Source: Microcaldota archaeon
GTDB taxonomy: Archaea > Micrarchaeota > Micrarchaeia > Micrarchaeales > Micrarchaeaceae
Reading direction: 5' to 3'
DNA length: 45,646 nucleotides
NCBI GenBank assembly: GCA_030037495.1
Contig: JASHRG010000043.1
Location: 1 to 45,646, forward strand
This document shows positions 32,161 to 40,177 of the stretch, piece after piece. Under the pieces are notes generated by a model. That model was not told where the DNA came from, did no database searches, and saw only the letters and a program-made list of their open reading frames with translations. Positions within the stretch are counted from its first letter, which is position 1. Each line of letters opens with the position of its first letter. The position numbers and the translations under genes are program-made.

Positions 32161-32183
32161 CTTTCTTGTGTTAATAAACTAAA

Positions 32184-32258
32184 CGGGCTCCGCGGGATTT
32201 GAACCCGCGACCTATGTCTTAGGAGGACATCGCTCTATCCAAGCTGAGCTAGGAGCCC
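32184..32258 (-). tRNA. tRNA-Arg (anticodon CCT)
   Basis: Minus-strand cloverleaf: acceptor GGGCTCC/GGAGCCC; D arm around GCTC...GAGC; anticodon stem ATGTC/GACAT with loop CTCCTAA (anticodon CCT); T stem GCGGG/CCCGC with loop TTCAAAT; discriminator G. Its 5' end is one base after the stop codon of the NYN gene. A 3'-part copy (31335-31380) and a 5'-half copy (32900-32941) lie on its two sides. Confidence 0.95.
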
Positions 32259-32259
32259 A

Positions 32260-32808
32260 TCATTTCAATAAAAGTGAACTATCTGTAAAATATATCAGTA
32301 TGTGTTTATCACAGGCTTGCCTTAGCTCTGTAGAACTTCCAGCGAAGAGGTGAAGGTTGACGGTTTCGACCTTGAGGTTCTTTAAAAATTCGACCAGGGG
32401 TACGAAATCAGCATCGCCAGAAAGGATTATTATGCTCTCAACGCCTTTGGTCATCGCAGATTTTATGGCATCTACAACAAGCAGTACGTCAACTCCCTTC
32501 TCTTCTGGAACAAGACGCTTACCTAATTTTCTATATCTTAATTTGCGGGTTTTAATGATTATTGGCCATTTTGGACTTAAACTTCTGATTCCACTATGAA
32601 ATTTCTGCTGGGCTGCGTATTGAGTTTGTTCTTTTGAGATGTCTTTTACTGCATCGTACAGATATATTTCTCTTAATTCAAAACTGAATTGTTTTGAAAG
32701 CATCGCAAACAGCCCCTCATAATCTGCCGGAGGAAATGGAAGTCTTCTTGATTCTTTAAGGGAATGATAAAGGTTAGAGTTGTCTATGAAAAGGGCTGCC
32801 TTCTTCAT
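32260..32808 (-). CDS. NYN-domain (PIN-like) ribonuclease, LabA/DUF88 type
   Basis: 182 residues, the whole length being an NYN domain. Acidic active-site residues: Asp9 in LFIDNSNLYHSL, Asp107 in EKGVDVLLVVDAI, and Asp132 and Asp134 in LSGDADFVPLVEFL. NYN proteins are metal-dependent RNases in RNA processing and some defence or toxin systems. The gene ends at the tRNA-Arg 5' boundary: its stop codon shares its last base with the duplicated tRNA segment. Upstream, a 5'-half copy of the same tRNA and a stable RNA hairpin precede it. Confidence 0.88.
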   Translation of the reverse strand: MKKAALFIDNSNLYHSLKESRRLPFPPADYEGLFAMLSKQFSFELREIYLYDAVKDISKEQTQYAAQQKFHSGIRSLSPKWPIIIKTRKLRYRKLGKRLVPEEKGVDVLLVVDAIKSAMTKGVESIIILSGDADFVPLVEFLKNLKVETVNLHLFAGSSTELRQACDKHILIYFTDSSLLLK

Positions 32809-32824
32809 GATTATCAGATTTAAG

Positions 32825-32858
32825 CCCAGCTTTACCAGCCGAAGCCGGTAACCCTGGG
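32825..32858 (-). ncRNA. UUCG-capped hairpin in the NYN gene leader
   Basis: On the minus strand: CCCAG, internal GG/AG, UUACC, GGC, UUCG tetraloop, GCU, GGUAA, CUGGG. Eight inner pairs including one G-U, and five outer pairs. It sits 17-50 nt before the NYN ATG and is in the sense strand of its transcript. It may act as a leader structure or processing site. It is placed as ncRNA only for lack of a better class. Confidence 0.45.
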
Positions 32859-32899
32859 GATCCTATGATAGTACAGCGTAGTTTAAGGTATATAAGGCT

Positions 32900-32941
32900 T
32901 TAGGAGGACATCGCTCTATCCAAGCTGAGCTAGGAGCCCAT
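32900..32941 (-). repeat. tRNA-Arg 5'-half copy
   Basis: 42 bases identical to 32219-32260: two flanking bases, acceptor 5' strand, D arm and the anticodon stem and loop of tRNA-Arg, ending right after the loop. The downstream (3') half is absent. It lies upstream of the NYN gene in the same orientation. Confidence 0.85.
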
Positions 32942-32990
32942 GAAAGGGATTCTGTATGGAGCTATTTAAGGGTTGTTGCTTGTGTGTAGA

Positions 32991-34538
32991 CTATGGAAGC
33001 TGGGACTTGACAAGCGAACCGAAAGAGTATGCGGGCATGAGCCCATAAGGAGGGGTTTGCCTGACCCTGAGCCATGTCACAGTGCCCGTGCCTGTTGCAA
33101 GCGCCTGATACCAAAATGTTACGGGAGACGATGACGCAGATGGCGACTGCGCTGACCCCGCTTCCTGGTAATTGAAGTAAGATGTCATGTTCTCTTGCCA
33201 GCGCACTATGCTCCATACCCCGGTGCTCTGCGAAGATGATAGTGTAGATTCGACGCATGTGCCTGCAGAACCTGGTATCTGAAGCGTGCTCGCCCCTGAT
33301 AAGCCTCCGTCCATGGCGACCGCGCCCTGGGTGCACCTGAATGAATTGCTGCTGTAGCCGAATGCTGATGAGGAATAGCCAACTGAATTCGGGAATATCG
33401 GATAGCCGTAGAATTCAAATGTGGTTGTGGCGCTGAATGCAGAAACGACCCCGTCAGTGGTTATCCCCAGGTTGATGCATGGGTTTGCATTTTCGTCGCA
33501 GCTTGTTATGGTTTGGCCAGACGGCCTCTCAAGCGTAAGCCCGTTGTTCACCGCGACGTCCATGGATGCATCAGGGCCCTGGTCGTATGTCCAGTGGCTT
33601 GTGTTTAGCTTGTTTCCGTAGAAGTTGTCGTAGAAGTTGAAGACCTTGGCTCCATTGTCATATTGTCCGTATGCGCTCGAGAGTTGCGGCGCCTCACCTG
33701 TCGGCCCTGATGCTGACATCACGTTGGAGTCCATGAAGTCCATGTATATAATGGCATTTGATGACCCTGGTATGCTGGTGCCGAGATTTACCCAGACAGT
33801 AGTCAGCGATGCGGTGTTGCTCGGCCCGGATTCTATCCACGCCTGCAGCTGGGTGCCTGTTGGCGACCCATATGTGAACTCCACGTTGTTCCACTGTCGT
33901 TGTATATAAGCAGAGTATGATGAACTTGTGACGTTCAGCTGTTGCTGGAAATTTGATTGCGTGGCAAGGGGCTGCTGGTTCCTTATCGTTATGGGCACCC
34001 AGGCGATTATGCCCTTGCAGCACTGACTGGAGCCAAGGGATTCCACGACTGCCTTTACTGATGCTACCTGTGATACAAGGCCCGACTGAGTACCCTGGGA
34101 GTAGTTTATCCATAGTGTACCTGTAAATGAAGTGCCCAGCGCCGCAGAGCTTGGGAGCGGGCACAGGAACGATGCATTCACCACAGAGCCCTGGACAACG
34201 TAAGCTGGGAAAGCGATGAACTGGGTGGGGAAAGAGGGGGCAGTCGTTGTGTTCGAACACCCGATATAGTTTATTTCTATTGGCGTAGTCGTCCCTTGGC
34301 CTATAGTCACCTTCAGCAATCCGTTTGAAGAGAGCGTTGGGGAAGTGCACAGGTATCCTGCCAGCGGCACGCACGCATTTTCCGAGTATGCCGCTGCCGT
34401 GAAGAAGCCAAAGAAGTAGAGAACGCCTACTATGACTGCGATTACCACAACTGCCACAGAATAAAGCATCATCTGCTCGACAGATGCCTGCTGGCGCAGG
34501 CGAGTCCTCCATATTGGCCTTTCGCTCTTTTCTTTCAA
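32991..34538 (-). CDS. Pilin-like surface protein with DUF2341-like domain
   Basis: 515 residues. Basic N terminus and QQASVEQMMLYSVAVVVIAVIV helix (about 17-47) in the pilin-like layout. The next part (about 50-165) shares CVPLAGYLC, IEINYIGCSN and GTLWINYSQG with the 18615 protein. A central DUF2341-like domain (VPITIRNQQPL, YSAYIQRQWNNVEFTY, LQAWIESGPSNTASLTTVWV, NAIIYMDFMDSNV) is followed by a second jelly-roll domain (about 300-500; FYDNFYGNKLNTSHW). Surface adhesin is the likely role. It starts 7 nt after the ArgS stop. Confidence 0.8.
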   Translation of the reverse strand: MKEKSERPIWRTRLRQQASVEQMMLYSVAVVVIAVIVGVLYFFGFFTAAAYSENACVPLAGYLCTSPTLSSNGLLKVTIGQGTTTPIEINYIGCSNTTTAPSFPTQFIAFPAYVVQGSVVNASFLCPLPSSAALGTSFTGTLWINYSQGTQSGLVSQVASVKAVVESLGSSQCCKGIIAWVPITIRNQQPLATQSNFQQQLNVTSSSYSAYIQRQWNNVEFTYGSPTGTQLQAWIESGPSNTASLTTVWVNLGTSIPGSSNAIIYMDFMDSNVMSASGPTGEAPQLSSAYGQYDNGAKVFNFYDNFYGNKLNTSHWTYDQGPDASMDVAVNNGLTLERPSGQTITSCDENANPCINLGITTDGVVSAFSATTTFEFYGYPIFPNSVGYSSSAFGYSSNSFRCTQGAVAMDGGLSGASTLQIPGSAGTCVESTLSSSQSTGVWSIVRWQENMTSYFNYQEAGSAQSPSASSSPVTFWYQALATGTGTVTWLRVRQTPPYGLMPAYSFGSLVKSQLP

Positions 34539-34545
34539 AGCACCA

Positions 34546-36423
34546 CTACATCATGTTTACCGATGGTATACCAAGTATGGAAAGCGAGTATTTTATAATG
34601 TTGGCAAAGGCGAGCGCTATTGCCAACCTGCCCTGCCTCTGCCTCTCGTCCATGGACTTCAGTATTGGTACACTTTCGTACATGTTGCTGAATGCAGCTG
34701 CAAGATTGTTTGCATATTCGGTCATCACGTTCGGGCGCAGCTCTGCGCAGGACTTCTCGACAGTGTCAGTGAACCTTGACATCAGTTTTATGAGATTGAA
34801 CTCGTAATCGGTCGTCACCGCCTCTGGGTCATAGCTTATCTCTCCGCCCATCTTAGAATCTTCGATCAGGCGCACAGCCCTTGCATACATATACTGGCAG
34901 TATGGCCCAGAATTGCCCTTGAAGCCCAGCGCCCTCTCCCATGAGAATATTGTTTTCCTTTCCGGAGAGAGCCTTAGCAGATCGAACTTTATTGCTCCGA
35001 GCGCAACGGCGCGCGCTACCTCCTCCTTTTCCTGCGCGCTGAGCTTGGCCTTTGCCTCATTGATAAGGGAGAATGCCTTTTTCTCTGCCTCCGCCAAGAG
35101 ATCATCAGCCGTGTTGCCTATCCAGTTTCCGCTCCTCCCTGAGAGTGAGCCTGACTCAAGCTCAAGCGCACCGTATGAGAGGTGCTTTATCCCGTCGGCT
35201 ATGTCGTATCTTCCAAGAAGGGTGAATGCCAGCCTCACCAGCGCCTGCGGGTAGTCCTGCCTCGCATCGATTATGTTTACTGCCTTCTTCACGTTGCCAT
35301 AATCTATGCCCTTGCCGCTCTTTGATGTTGTAAATAGGGGCTTGCCGTTCGGTTGCCTCTCTACGAATGGGATGAACCTGAACCTGTTGTCTAGCAGGCC
35401 GAACTTCCACATGTGGAACGCTATGTCCTTTGCAACGTATGTTGGTGTCCCGTCATTCCTTATAAGCACCTTTATCATCTCCTTGAGGCCGCGAAACTCG
35501 CTTGGCAGGTTCTTTACTGCTGAGAGGTCCATTACTATGCAGTTAGCGTGCTCCCCCTCCGTCATCTTCTTCGCAACGCCCTTCTTTAGCAGAAGCTCAA
35601 GTGCAGCCTCAAGTTGCTTCGTGGCAACTATGTCTGTTTCCCATATCAGCACATCCCTGAATATTAGGTATGAGAAAGCTGTCTGGTTCTGCGCCCTCAC
35701 GCACCTCTCTGAAAGGTCCCTTGCAAGCTTGGATTCGTATGTCCCGTCCTGTTCCATTAGCTGCAGCAGCTTTGAAAGCTCTTGCTTTATGTCGCGCTTT
35801 TCCATTTCCTGATTTACTTTAACGTATTCCTCGCCGAGCCAGTGGTCGAATTTCTTCTCGCCGGGCTCCTTGTTCAGGTTCAGGAAGCCCCACACGCTTT
35901 CCACAACCTGCGAACCCAAGTCCTCTATGAAGTCCTCCCTTTCAACATTGTAGCCGCACGCTTGGTGTATGTTTGCGACCGTGTCTCCCAGCACAGCGTT
36001 CTTGAGGTGGCCAAGGTGCCAGGGCTTGTTCGGGTTCACGCTCGGGTATTCTATTATTACCTTCTCATTCTTGCCCATACCTGACACGGGCTCTGCCCTT
36101 TTTATGCTGAATGCATAATCCATCGTCTGCTTTATATACCAGACCCTGTGGAGGTAGAAGTTTATGTATCCGTTCTGCACTGCTGTCTTCTTCACGAAGT
36201 CCGGTGCCGCCAGCTTGTCGACTATGCTCTGCGCTATGTCATTTGGGGTGCCTGGCCTTCCCTTCGCTATCCTAAATGACACGCTGCAGGATATGTCGCC
36301 GAAACCCTGCGAGAACTCCACAGTGTCGTCTATGCTCTTGGGATCAAAGCCTGCTGCCTTTGCCGCCTTCTCAAGCGCGCGTGAAAGCTCATCTTTGACC
36401 CTGCTGTAAGGCGAACTTTGCAT
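34546..36423 (-). CDS. argS: Arginyl-tRNA synthetase
   Basis: Class I synthetase charging tRNA-Arg. The HIGH motif occurs as HLGHLKN in EYPSVNPNKPWHLGHLKNAV (about residues 106-125), the N-terminal additional domain precedes it (GFGDISCSVSFRIAKGRPG), and the C-terminal anticodon-binding helical domain ends the protein (RFTDTVEKSCAELRPNVMTEYANNLAAAFSNMYESVPI). The canonical KMSKS loop is replaced by a Ser-Gly-Arg segment (LESGSLSGRSGN), as in many ArgRS. 625 residues, normal. It lies 3 nt after nnrD; its cognate tRNA gene is 2.3 kb downstream. Confidence 0.96.
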   Translation of the reverse strand: MQSSPYSRVKDELSRALEKAAKAAGFDPKSIDDTVEFSQGFGDISCSVSFRIAKGRPGTPNDIAQSIVDKLAAPDFVKKTAVQNGYINFYLHRVWYIKQTMDYAFSIKRAEPVSGMGKNEKVIIEYPSVNPNKPWHLGHLKNAVLGDTVANIHQACGYNVEREDFIEDLGSQVVESVWGFLNLNKEPGEKKFDHWLGEEYVKVNQEMEKRDIKQELSKLLQLMEQDGTYESKLARDLSERCVRAQNQTAFSYLIFRDVLIWETDIVATKQLEAALELLLKKGVAKKMTEGEHANCIVMDLSAVKNLPSEFRGLKEMIKVLIRNDGTPTYVAKDIAFHMWKFGLLDNRFRFIPFVERQPNGKPLFTTSKSGKGIDYGNVKKAVNIIDARQDYPQALVRLAFTLLGRYDIADGIKHLSYGALELESGSLSGRSGNWIGNTADDLLAEAEKKAFSLINEAKAKLSAQEKEEVARAVALGAIKFDLLRLSPERKTIFSWERALGFKGNSGPYCQYMYARAVRLIEDSKMGGEISYDPEAVTTDYEFNLIKLMSRFTDTVEKSCAELRPNVMTEYANNLAAAFSNMYESVPILKSMDERQRQGRLAIALAFANIIKYSLSILGIPSVNMM

Positions 36424-36426
36424 GAA

Positions 36427-37320
36427 TTACCTAATCACATCGAATCTTTTTAAAGCATCTGGAATTGCATCTATGACATCTGTTGCTATTATGTGCATGC
36501 CCTTCTTCTTGAAGAGCGTATCCCCGATAAGCGAATGCGCATGAACAGCGGCAACTGCGCTTTCAAAAAGGTCCCTGTGCTGGGCGGCGTAGCTGGCCAG
36601 CATCCCGGCAAGGACGTCGCCGCTTCCCATCGTTGCAAGCGCCGGAGTCTTGGCCGCGTTTACCTTTAGCCTTGCCCTGTCAGCGATTATCGTCTCATGG
36701 CCCTTGAGCACAAGCACGCAGCCGTATTTCTTTGCGAATGAGCTCGCAGCCTCAATCCTTGCGCCGATCCCTTTTCCCTCCAGGTCAACCCCGGCTAGCT
36801 TCTTGAATTCGCCGTCATGTGGCGTGAGCGCCATGTTGCTTGTTATCTGCTTCTTATCTTTGCTGATCATTCCTAGCGCATCGGCATCTATAACCAGTGG
36901 CTTATTCACCGATTCTGCAGACCTGGCAAGCTTCCTGAAAAGCGGCATCTTCATGTTTTGCACACCTGGCCCCATTACAAGTGAATCGTGCCTTATGGAG
37001 TCTATCTCCCTTACATAGTCATCCTCGCTGCCTTTCAGCTCCCTTAGCACAAAAACAGGTGAAAAGCCTGAGAGTGCAAGTATGGACTCGCTTGTTGCCG
37101 CAACCGTGACAAAACCCGAAACTGTTCTCAGCGCAGCAATCGCGTTGTTTGCTGCGTATGCCGCCATCACCGCCGCACCACGCCATTCTGTGCTCGCGGC
37201 AATGATCAGTACCCTGCCTCTTGAGTACTTGTGCGAATGCATTCTCACGGGGCTGGTGGCAATCCCTATGTCTTTATCAGTAGCTATGAGCTTTTTTGAT
37301 AACCCTTTTAAGCTTTGCAT
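36427..37320 (-). CDS. ADP-dependent NAD(P)HX dehydratase (NnrD), without NnrE domain
   Basis: Ribokinase-like enzyme that repairs hydrated NAD(P)H. Motifs: GRVLIIAAS...GAAVMAAYAANN, VMGPGVQN, LVIDADALGMI, ALTPHDGEFKKL, VLVLKGHETIIAD and the phosphate-binding MGSGDVLAGMLASY. The epimerase domain (NnrE) common in fused forms is absent. ATG 37320 gives 297 residues; the upstream extension is AT-rich and not conserved in type. First gene of an operon with argS and the pilin-like gene. Confidence 0.88.
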   Translation of the reverse strand: MQSLKGLSKKLIATDKDIGIATSPVRMHSHKYSRGRVLIIAASTEWRGAAVMAAYAANNAIAALRTVSGFVTVAATSESILALSGFSPVFVLRELKGSEDDYVREIDSIRHDSLVMGPGVQNMKMPLFRKLARSAESVNKPLVIDADALGMISKDKKQITSNMALTPHDGEFKKLAGVDLEGKGIGARIEAASSFAKKYGCVLVLKGHETIIADRARLKVNAAKTPALATMGSGDVLAGMLASYAAQHRDLFESAVAAVHAHSLIGDTLFKKKGMHIIATDVIDAIPDALKRFDVIR

Positions 37321-37367
37321 AGCATAAATTATCAGGAAGGCTATTAAAATTCTTGTTGTGTGGTTCA

Positions 37368-38270
37368 GTGTCAAAGATCTACAAGTCAAAGACGAAGGGG
37401 CAATTCGTGGTGTACCTACCATCTGAGCTGATAAACGCGCTCGGCCTCAGGGAAGGCGACGAGATAGACTTCTTCAAACATCCAGACAACAACAAGTACT
37501 TCATAGTCGCGAAGAAGAGCGACATTGCCAGCCTAATAATGGCAAGGCCGCAGGCGCAGAGGGCCCAGGCCCAGCAGTCGCAGGCCAGGACAGGATCTGG
37601 TCTAGATATAACCGAGGAGGAACTAGCTGTGCTGAAGAAGCTAGACTCAATAAGGTACAGCGACAGGACAAAGGACAGGCTCAGGCAGGCGCTTAACCCT
37701 AATGAGAGGAAGGTGCTGGTTGGCCTGGTGAAGAAGAAATACGTTTCCCCGTTCAAGAAGGCAGGCGAGCAGACATTCAAGTACGGTATAGCAAAGAGCG
37801 TGTACGAGAAGTTCCTTTACGGCAAGAGGGAAAGGGCTAGGCAGCAACAGCAAACCGTCACAATCCAGATACCGCAAGTGAATGTGAGGCCGATACAGGA
37901 GCCCAAGAAGTGGGAGAAGAACCTTGAAGCACAGAACACCTATCTTGATGCGCTGGAGCAGAATGGGTTCCTTGTGATAAACAATCAGACTGAGGCGTCA
38001 TCAGTTGCAGCGCAGCTTGAGGAGAGCATAAGGACAGGCCATGTGATAGGGACAAGGGCCTTCAACAAGAGGTACTACATTGCGCTTAAGGTGTTTGTTG
38101 CAAAGAACGCAGCCAGGGTGCTCAAGGCTATAGGGACAAAGAACACGGGGGTCTCTGAAATATCTAAGGTAACTGGGATAGACGAGGAGGGCTGCAGGGC
38201 CATACTCTACATAATGGCTGAGAATGGTGAAGTCGCAGAAGCCAGAAGGGACATCTTTAGGATTGTCTGA
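37368..38270 (+). CDS. AbrB-type DNA-binding protein with C-terminal winged helix
   Basis: N-terminal SpoVT/AbrB swapped-hairpin domain (SKIYKSKTKGQFVVYLPSELINALGLREGDEIDF is residues 2-35) with a Gln/Ala linker, then an alpha-helical middle and a C-terminal winged-helix-like part (SEISKVTGIDEEGCRAILYIMAENGEV, near the end). A putative transcription regulator. GTG 37368 gives the domain its usual start; TTG 37353 is possible. Divergent from nnrD (47 nt apart) and ending one base before the Sec61beta stop on the other strand. Confidence 0.75.
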   Translation: MSKIYKSKTKGQFVVYLPSELINALGLREGDEIDFFKHPDNNKYFIVAKKSDIASLIMARPQAQRAQAQQSQARTGSGLDITEEELAVLKKLDSIRYSDRTKDRLRQALNPNERKVLVGLVKKKYVSPFKKAGEQTFKYGIAKSVYEKFLYGKRERARQQQQTVTIQIPQVNVRPIQEPKKWEKNLEAQNTYLDALEQNGFLVINNQTEASSVAAQLEESIRTGHVIGTRAFNKRYYIALKVFVAKNAARVLKAIGTKNTGVSEISKVTGIDEEGCRAILYIMAENGEVAEARRDIFRIV

Positions 38271-38429
38271 TCACGGATAGTATATCATGTGGTTTATGAC
38301 CAGCACTATCAATACAAATACCGCAACCGCTATGAGCACCATCTTAGGGTTTATCTTTGGCCCAGGAGTCTGCGCATCGTAGAAGTTCATTATCCCCGCT
38401 TGGTTCTGCGGAGAAGAGAGTCCTGGCAT
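38271..38429 (-). CDS. Preprotein translocase subunit Sec61beta (SecG)
   Basis: 52 residues from ATG 38427-38429 to TGA 38271-38273: short N-terminal polar part with GIMNFYDAQTPGPKINPKM, then one membrane helix (VLIAVAVFVLIVLVI) and a short C-terminal tail. The sequence before the helix (Phe-Tyr/Asp, then PKI.P) and the single C-tail anchor fit archaeal Sec61beta, the small subunit of SecYEbeta. Overlooked easily because of its size. Confidence 0.85.
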   Translation of the reverse strand: MPGLSSPQNQAGIMNFYDAQTPGPKINPKMVLIAVAVFVLIVLVINHMIYYP

Positions 38430-38461
38430 TTTCACACCGTTAATCTACTCTGTAAACAACA

Positions 38462-38470
38462 TTTTTATAG
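38462..38470 (+). promoter_or_regulatory. TATA-like element of the 38503 gene
   Basis: TTTTTATAG lies 33-41 nt before the TTG start, directly before the 17-nt palindrome, so transcription should begin within or just after that palindrome. Confidence 0.4.
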
Positions 38471-38471
38471 T

Positions 38472-38488
38472 TTCTCTTGACAAGAGAA
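38472..38488 (+). promoter_or_regulatory. 17-nt perfect palindrome (operator candidate)
   Basis: TTCTCTTG, A, CAAGAGAA: eight-base arms around one central base, between Sec61beta and the divergent membrane-protein gene and two bases after the TATA-like element. A dimeric repressor site is a reasonable guess. Confidence 0.45.
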
Positions 38489-38502
38489 GTAGGTGCGTAA
38501 AA

Positions 38503-39000
38503 TTGGCTGCGCTTGAAGCTGAGCAAGAAGCACTTAGGTACAAAGCGGTAGAAACCAGTATAGCCGGTCCGCTGATCCTCTGGCTCACCTTCCTGATTCT
38601 TGGCGTCATAATCTCGTTGGTGATAGCACCGTTGACTTCAGGGATACCAGGCGTCAAGGGCATCCTGACATCAATATCAAACTGGATACTTTACCTTCCT
38701 GGCTCTGTTATACTGCCGCTTATAGTCTCAATGTGGATAGGCGAGAGCGTTGGCCAGGGGCGCGGCAACGGGGGGAAATCTGCAAAGATTGGGGAAATAA
38801 ACGCGGTATATACCTCTTTGATATACGTTGTTGCGATAGTGATAATCTACCTTATCTTTAACTACATAGACAAGGCTGCGCTTGCTGGGGTTAGCGCCTT
38901 CACGTTTGTGGAGTATTCTGTTATTGTTCCTGTAGTGATAGTTCTTGTGCTCACTCCAATAGTCGCCACGCTCTCTGCGATGAGGCACTCTGCATCATGA
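38503..39000 (+). CDS. Four-helix membrane protein
   Basis: 165 residues. A charged N terminus (about 18 residues), then four membrane helices: about 20-45, 57-80, 102-122 and 134-157, with a Gly-rich cytoplasmic-type loop (GQGRGNGGK) between helices 2 and 3. No family recognised. Start TTG 38503; no ATG nearby in frame. It overlaps the convergent GTPase gene by 6 nt at its 3' end. Confidence 0.75.
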   Translation: MAALEAEQEALRYKAVETSIAGPLILWLTFLILGVIISLVIAPLTSGIPGVKGILTSISNWILYLPGSVILPLIVSMWIGESVGQGRGNGGKSAKIGEINAVYTSLIYVVAIVIIYLIFNYIDKAALAGVSAFTFVEYSVIVPVVIVLVLTPIVATLSAMRHSAS

Positions 39001-40173
39001 CTTCGCTGCGCTGACAATCTTTATTATGTCGTTGTCGTTCAGCACATAGTCCTTTGCAAGCCTCCTCTTGCTCCTCGCGTCTATTGCGTAGAGCATGCCC
39101 TTTGCTATGTTGGTGTGTATCCTTTCCGCAAGCTCAAGCGCTGTTGATCCCCTCTTTATCAGTACTCCATCAGGAAGCACGTTTCCGAAATGGTCTGTAA
39201 ACTGGTTCTCGTCCTCTACAGGGTACACTACGATGTTGTCAAGCAGCTTGAATGTCGTCCTGTTTACCAGCTCTTGGACGTTTGTGCCCCTCTCCTTCAG
39301 GAAGTCCTCCATGTGCTTCAGCGCATTGAGGCGCTCTGTTGAGGGATGCTGCTCCAAAAGGGTAAACGTATTTGATCCTGGGAGATAGTTTATGAAGTTT
39401 ATCTTTGCGGCCTTCCTTAGCGCGAGCTCCATTGCCCCTGAACAGGGGACAACGTGCTCTTTTCCGAATACCTTCTCTAGCAGGCCTATGTTCTTTTCAG
39501 AGCCCTGCGCATCTGATTTATTTGCCGCTATTATGACGGGTTTTATCAGCATGAACAGCCTCTTTGCAAATGCTTCTATGTTCTCATCAGACCAGTTAGG
39601 CTTGCTTGTGGACAGGCCAGCCTCGCCAGCAGCGCCTTCTATCTGCGGCTTCGTCGCCCTGAAACTGGAGAGTATCTCATAAAGCGCATCTGCCCCGTCG
39701 CTCCTCTTTGAAACCGTGTTCATGTGCTTTTTCACGACTCCGGCAAGCCACCCGACAAGCTCATTAGTAACCATGTTTGCATCGTCAACAGGGTTCGCGT
39801 TCTCCGTCCTGCTTCCTGACGAGTCTGTCTTCCCGCTTGCATCAACAACAAGTACCAGCGCATCGGCTCCGGACAGGTCATTAAGAAACTGGTTGCCCAT
39901 GCCCCTCCCTTCATGAGCCCCTTCGACAAGGCCAGCAACGTCTGTCACGTTTATTGGGAAAAGCCTTGTTCCTTTGAGGCACATCCCGCTCCTTGCATCG
40001 CATCTCGGAAGGCCAAGCTCTGTGTGCACGCACTTCCTTGCTGCGTATGCGATCCCAAGATTAGGCCGTATTGTAGTGAATGGATAGTCTGCTATTGCTA
40101 CCTCGTCCATGGTCATTGCCGAGAAAAGGGTGCTCTTTCCCTTGTTGGGCGCGCCCACGATGCCTATCAGCAT
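38995..40173 (-). CDS. YchF/Obg-family GTPase with TGS domain
   Basis: Translation-factor-class P-loop GTPase near YchF. G1 GAPNKGKST (residues 7-15), switch I TTIRPNLGIAY, G3 DVAGLVEGAHEGRGMGNQFL, G4 as IIAANKSDAQ, and the C-terminal TGS domain (DNIVVYPVEDENQF to the VLNDNDIIKIV end). YchF itself has NxxE at G4 and prefers ATP; here the canonical NKxD suggests GTP. 392 residues. Roles of the family are ribosome-linked. Four nt after the APC permease stop. Confidence 0.9.
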   Translation of the reverse strand: MLIGIVGAPNKGKSTLFSAMTMDEVAIADYPFTTIRPNLGIAYAARKCVHTELGLPRCDARSGMCLKGTRLFPINVTDVAGLVEGAHEGRGMGNQFLNDLSGADALVLVVDASGKTDSSGSRTENANPVDDANMVTNELVGWLAGVVKKHMNTVSKRSDGADALYEILSSFRATKPQIEGAAGEAGLSTSKPNWSDENIEAFAKRLFMLIKPVIIAANKSDAQGSEKNIGLLEKVFGKEHVVPCSGAMELALRKAAKINFINYLPGSNTFTLLEQHPSTERLNALKHMEDFLKERGTNVQELVNRTTFKLLDNIVVYPVEDENQFTDHFGNVLPDGVLIKRGSTALELAERIHTNIAKGMLYAIDARSKRRLAKDYVLNDNDIIKIVSAAKS

Positions 40174-40177
40174 AAAC

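Larger units (their letters stand above)
31335..32183 (-). mobile_element. tRNA-Arg-anchored VapBC cassette
   Basis: Between the 3' end of tRNA-Arg and its remnant lie only vapB and vapC, in the tRNA direction, with a private TATA box. Same arrangement as the Val and Leu loci but with unrelated antitoxin sequence. Confidence 0.65.
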
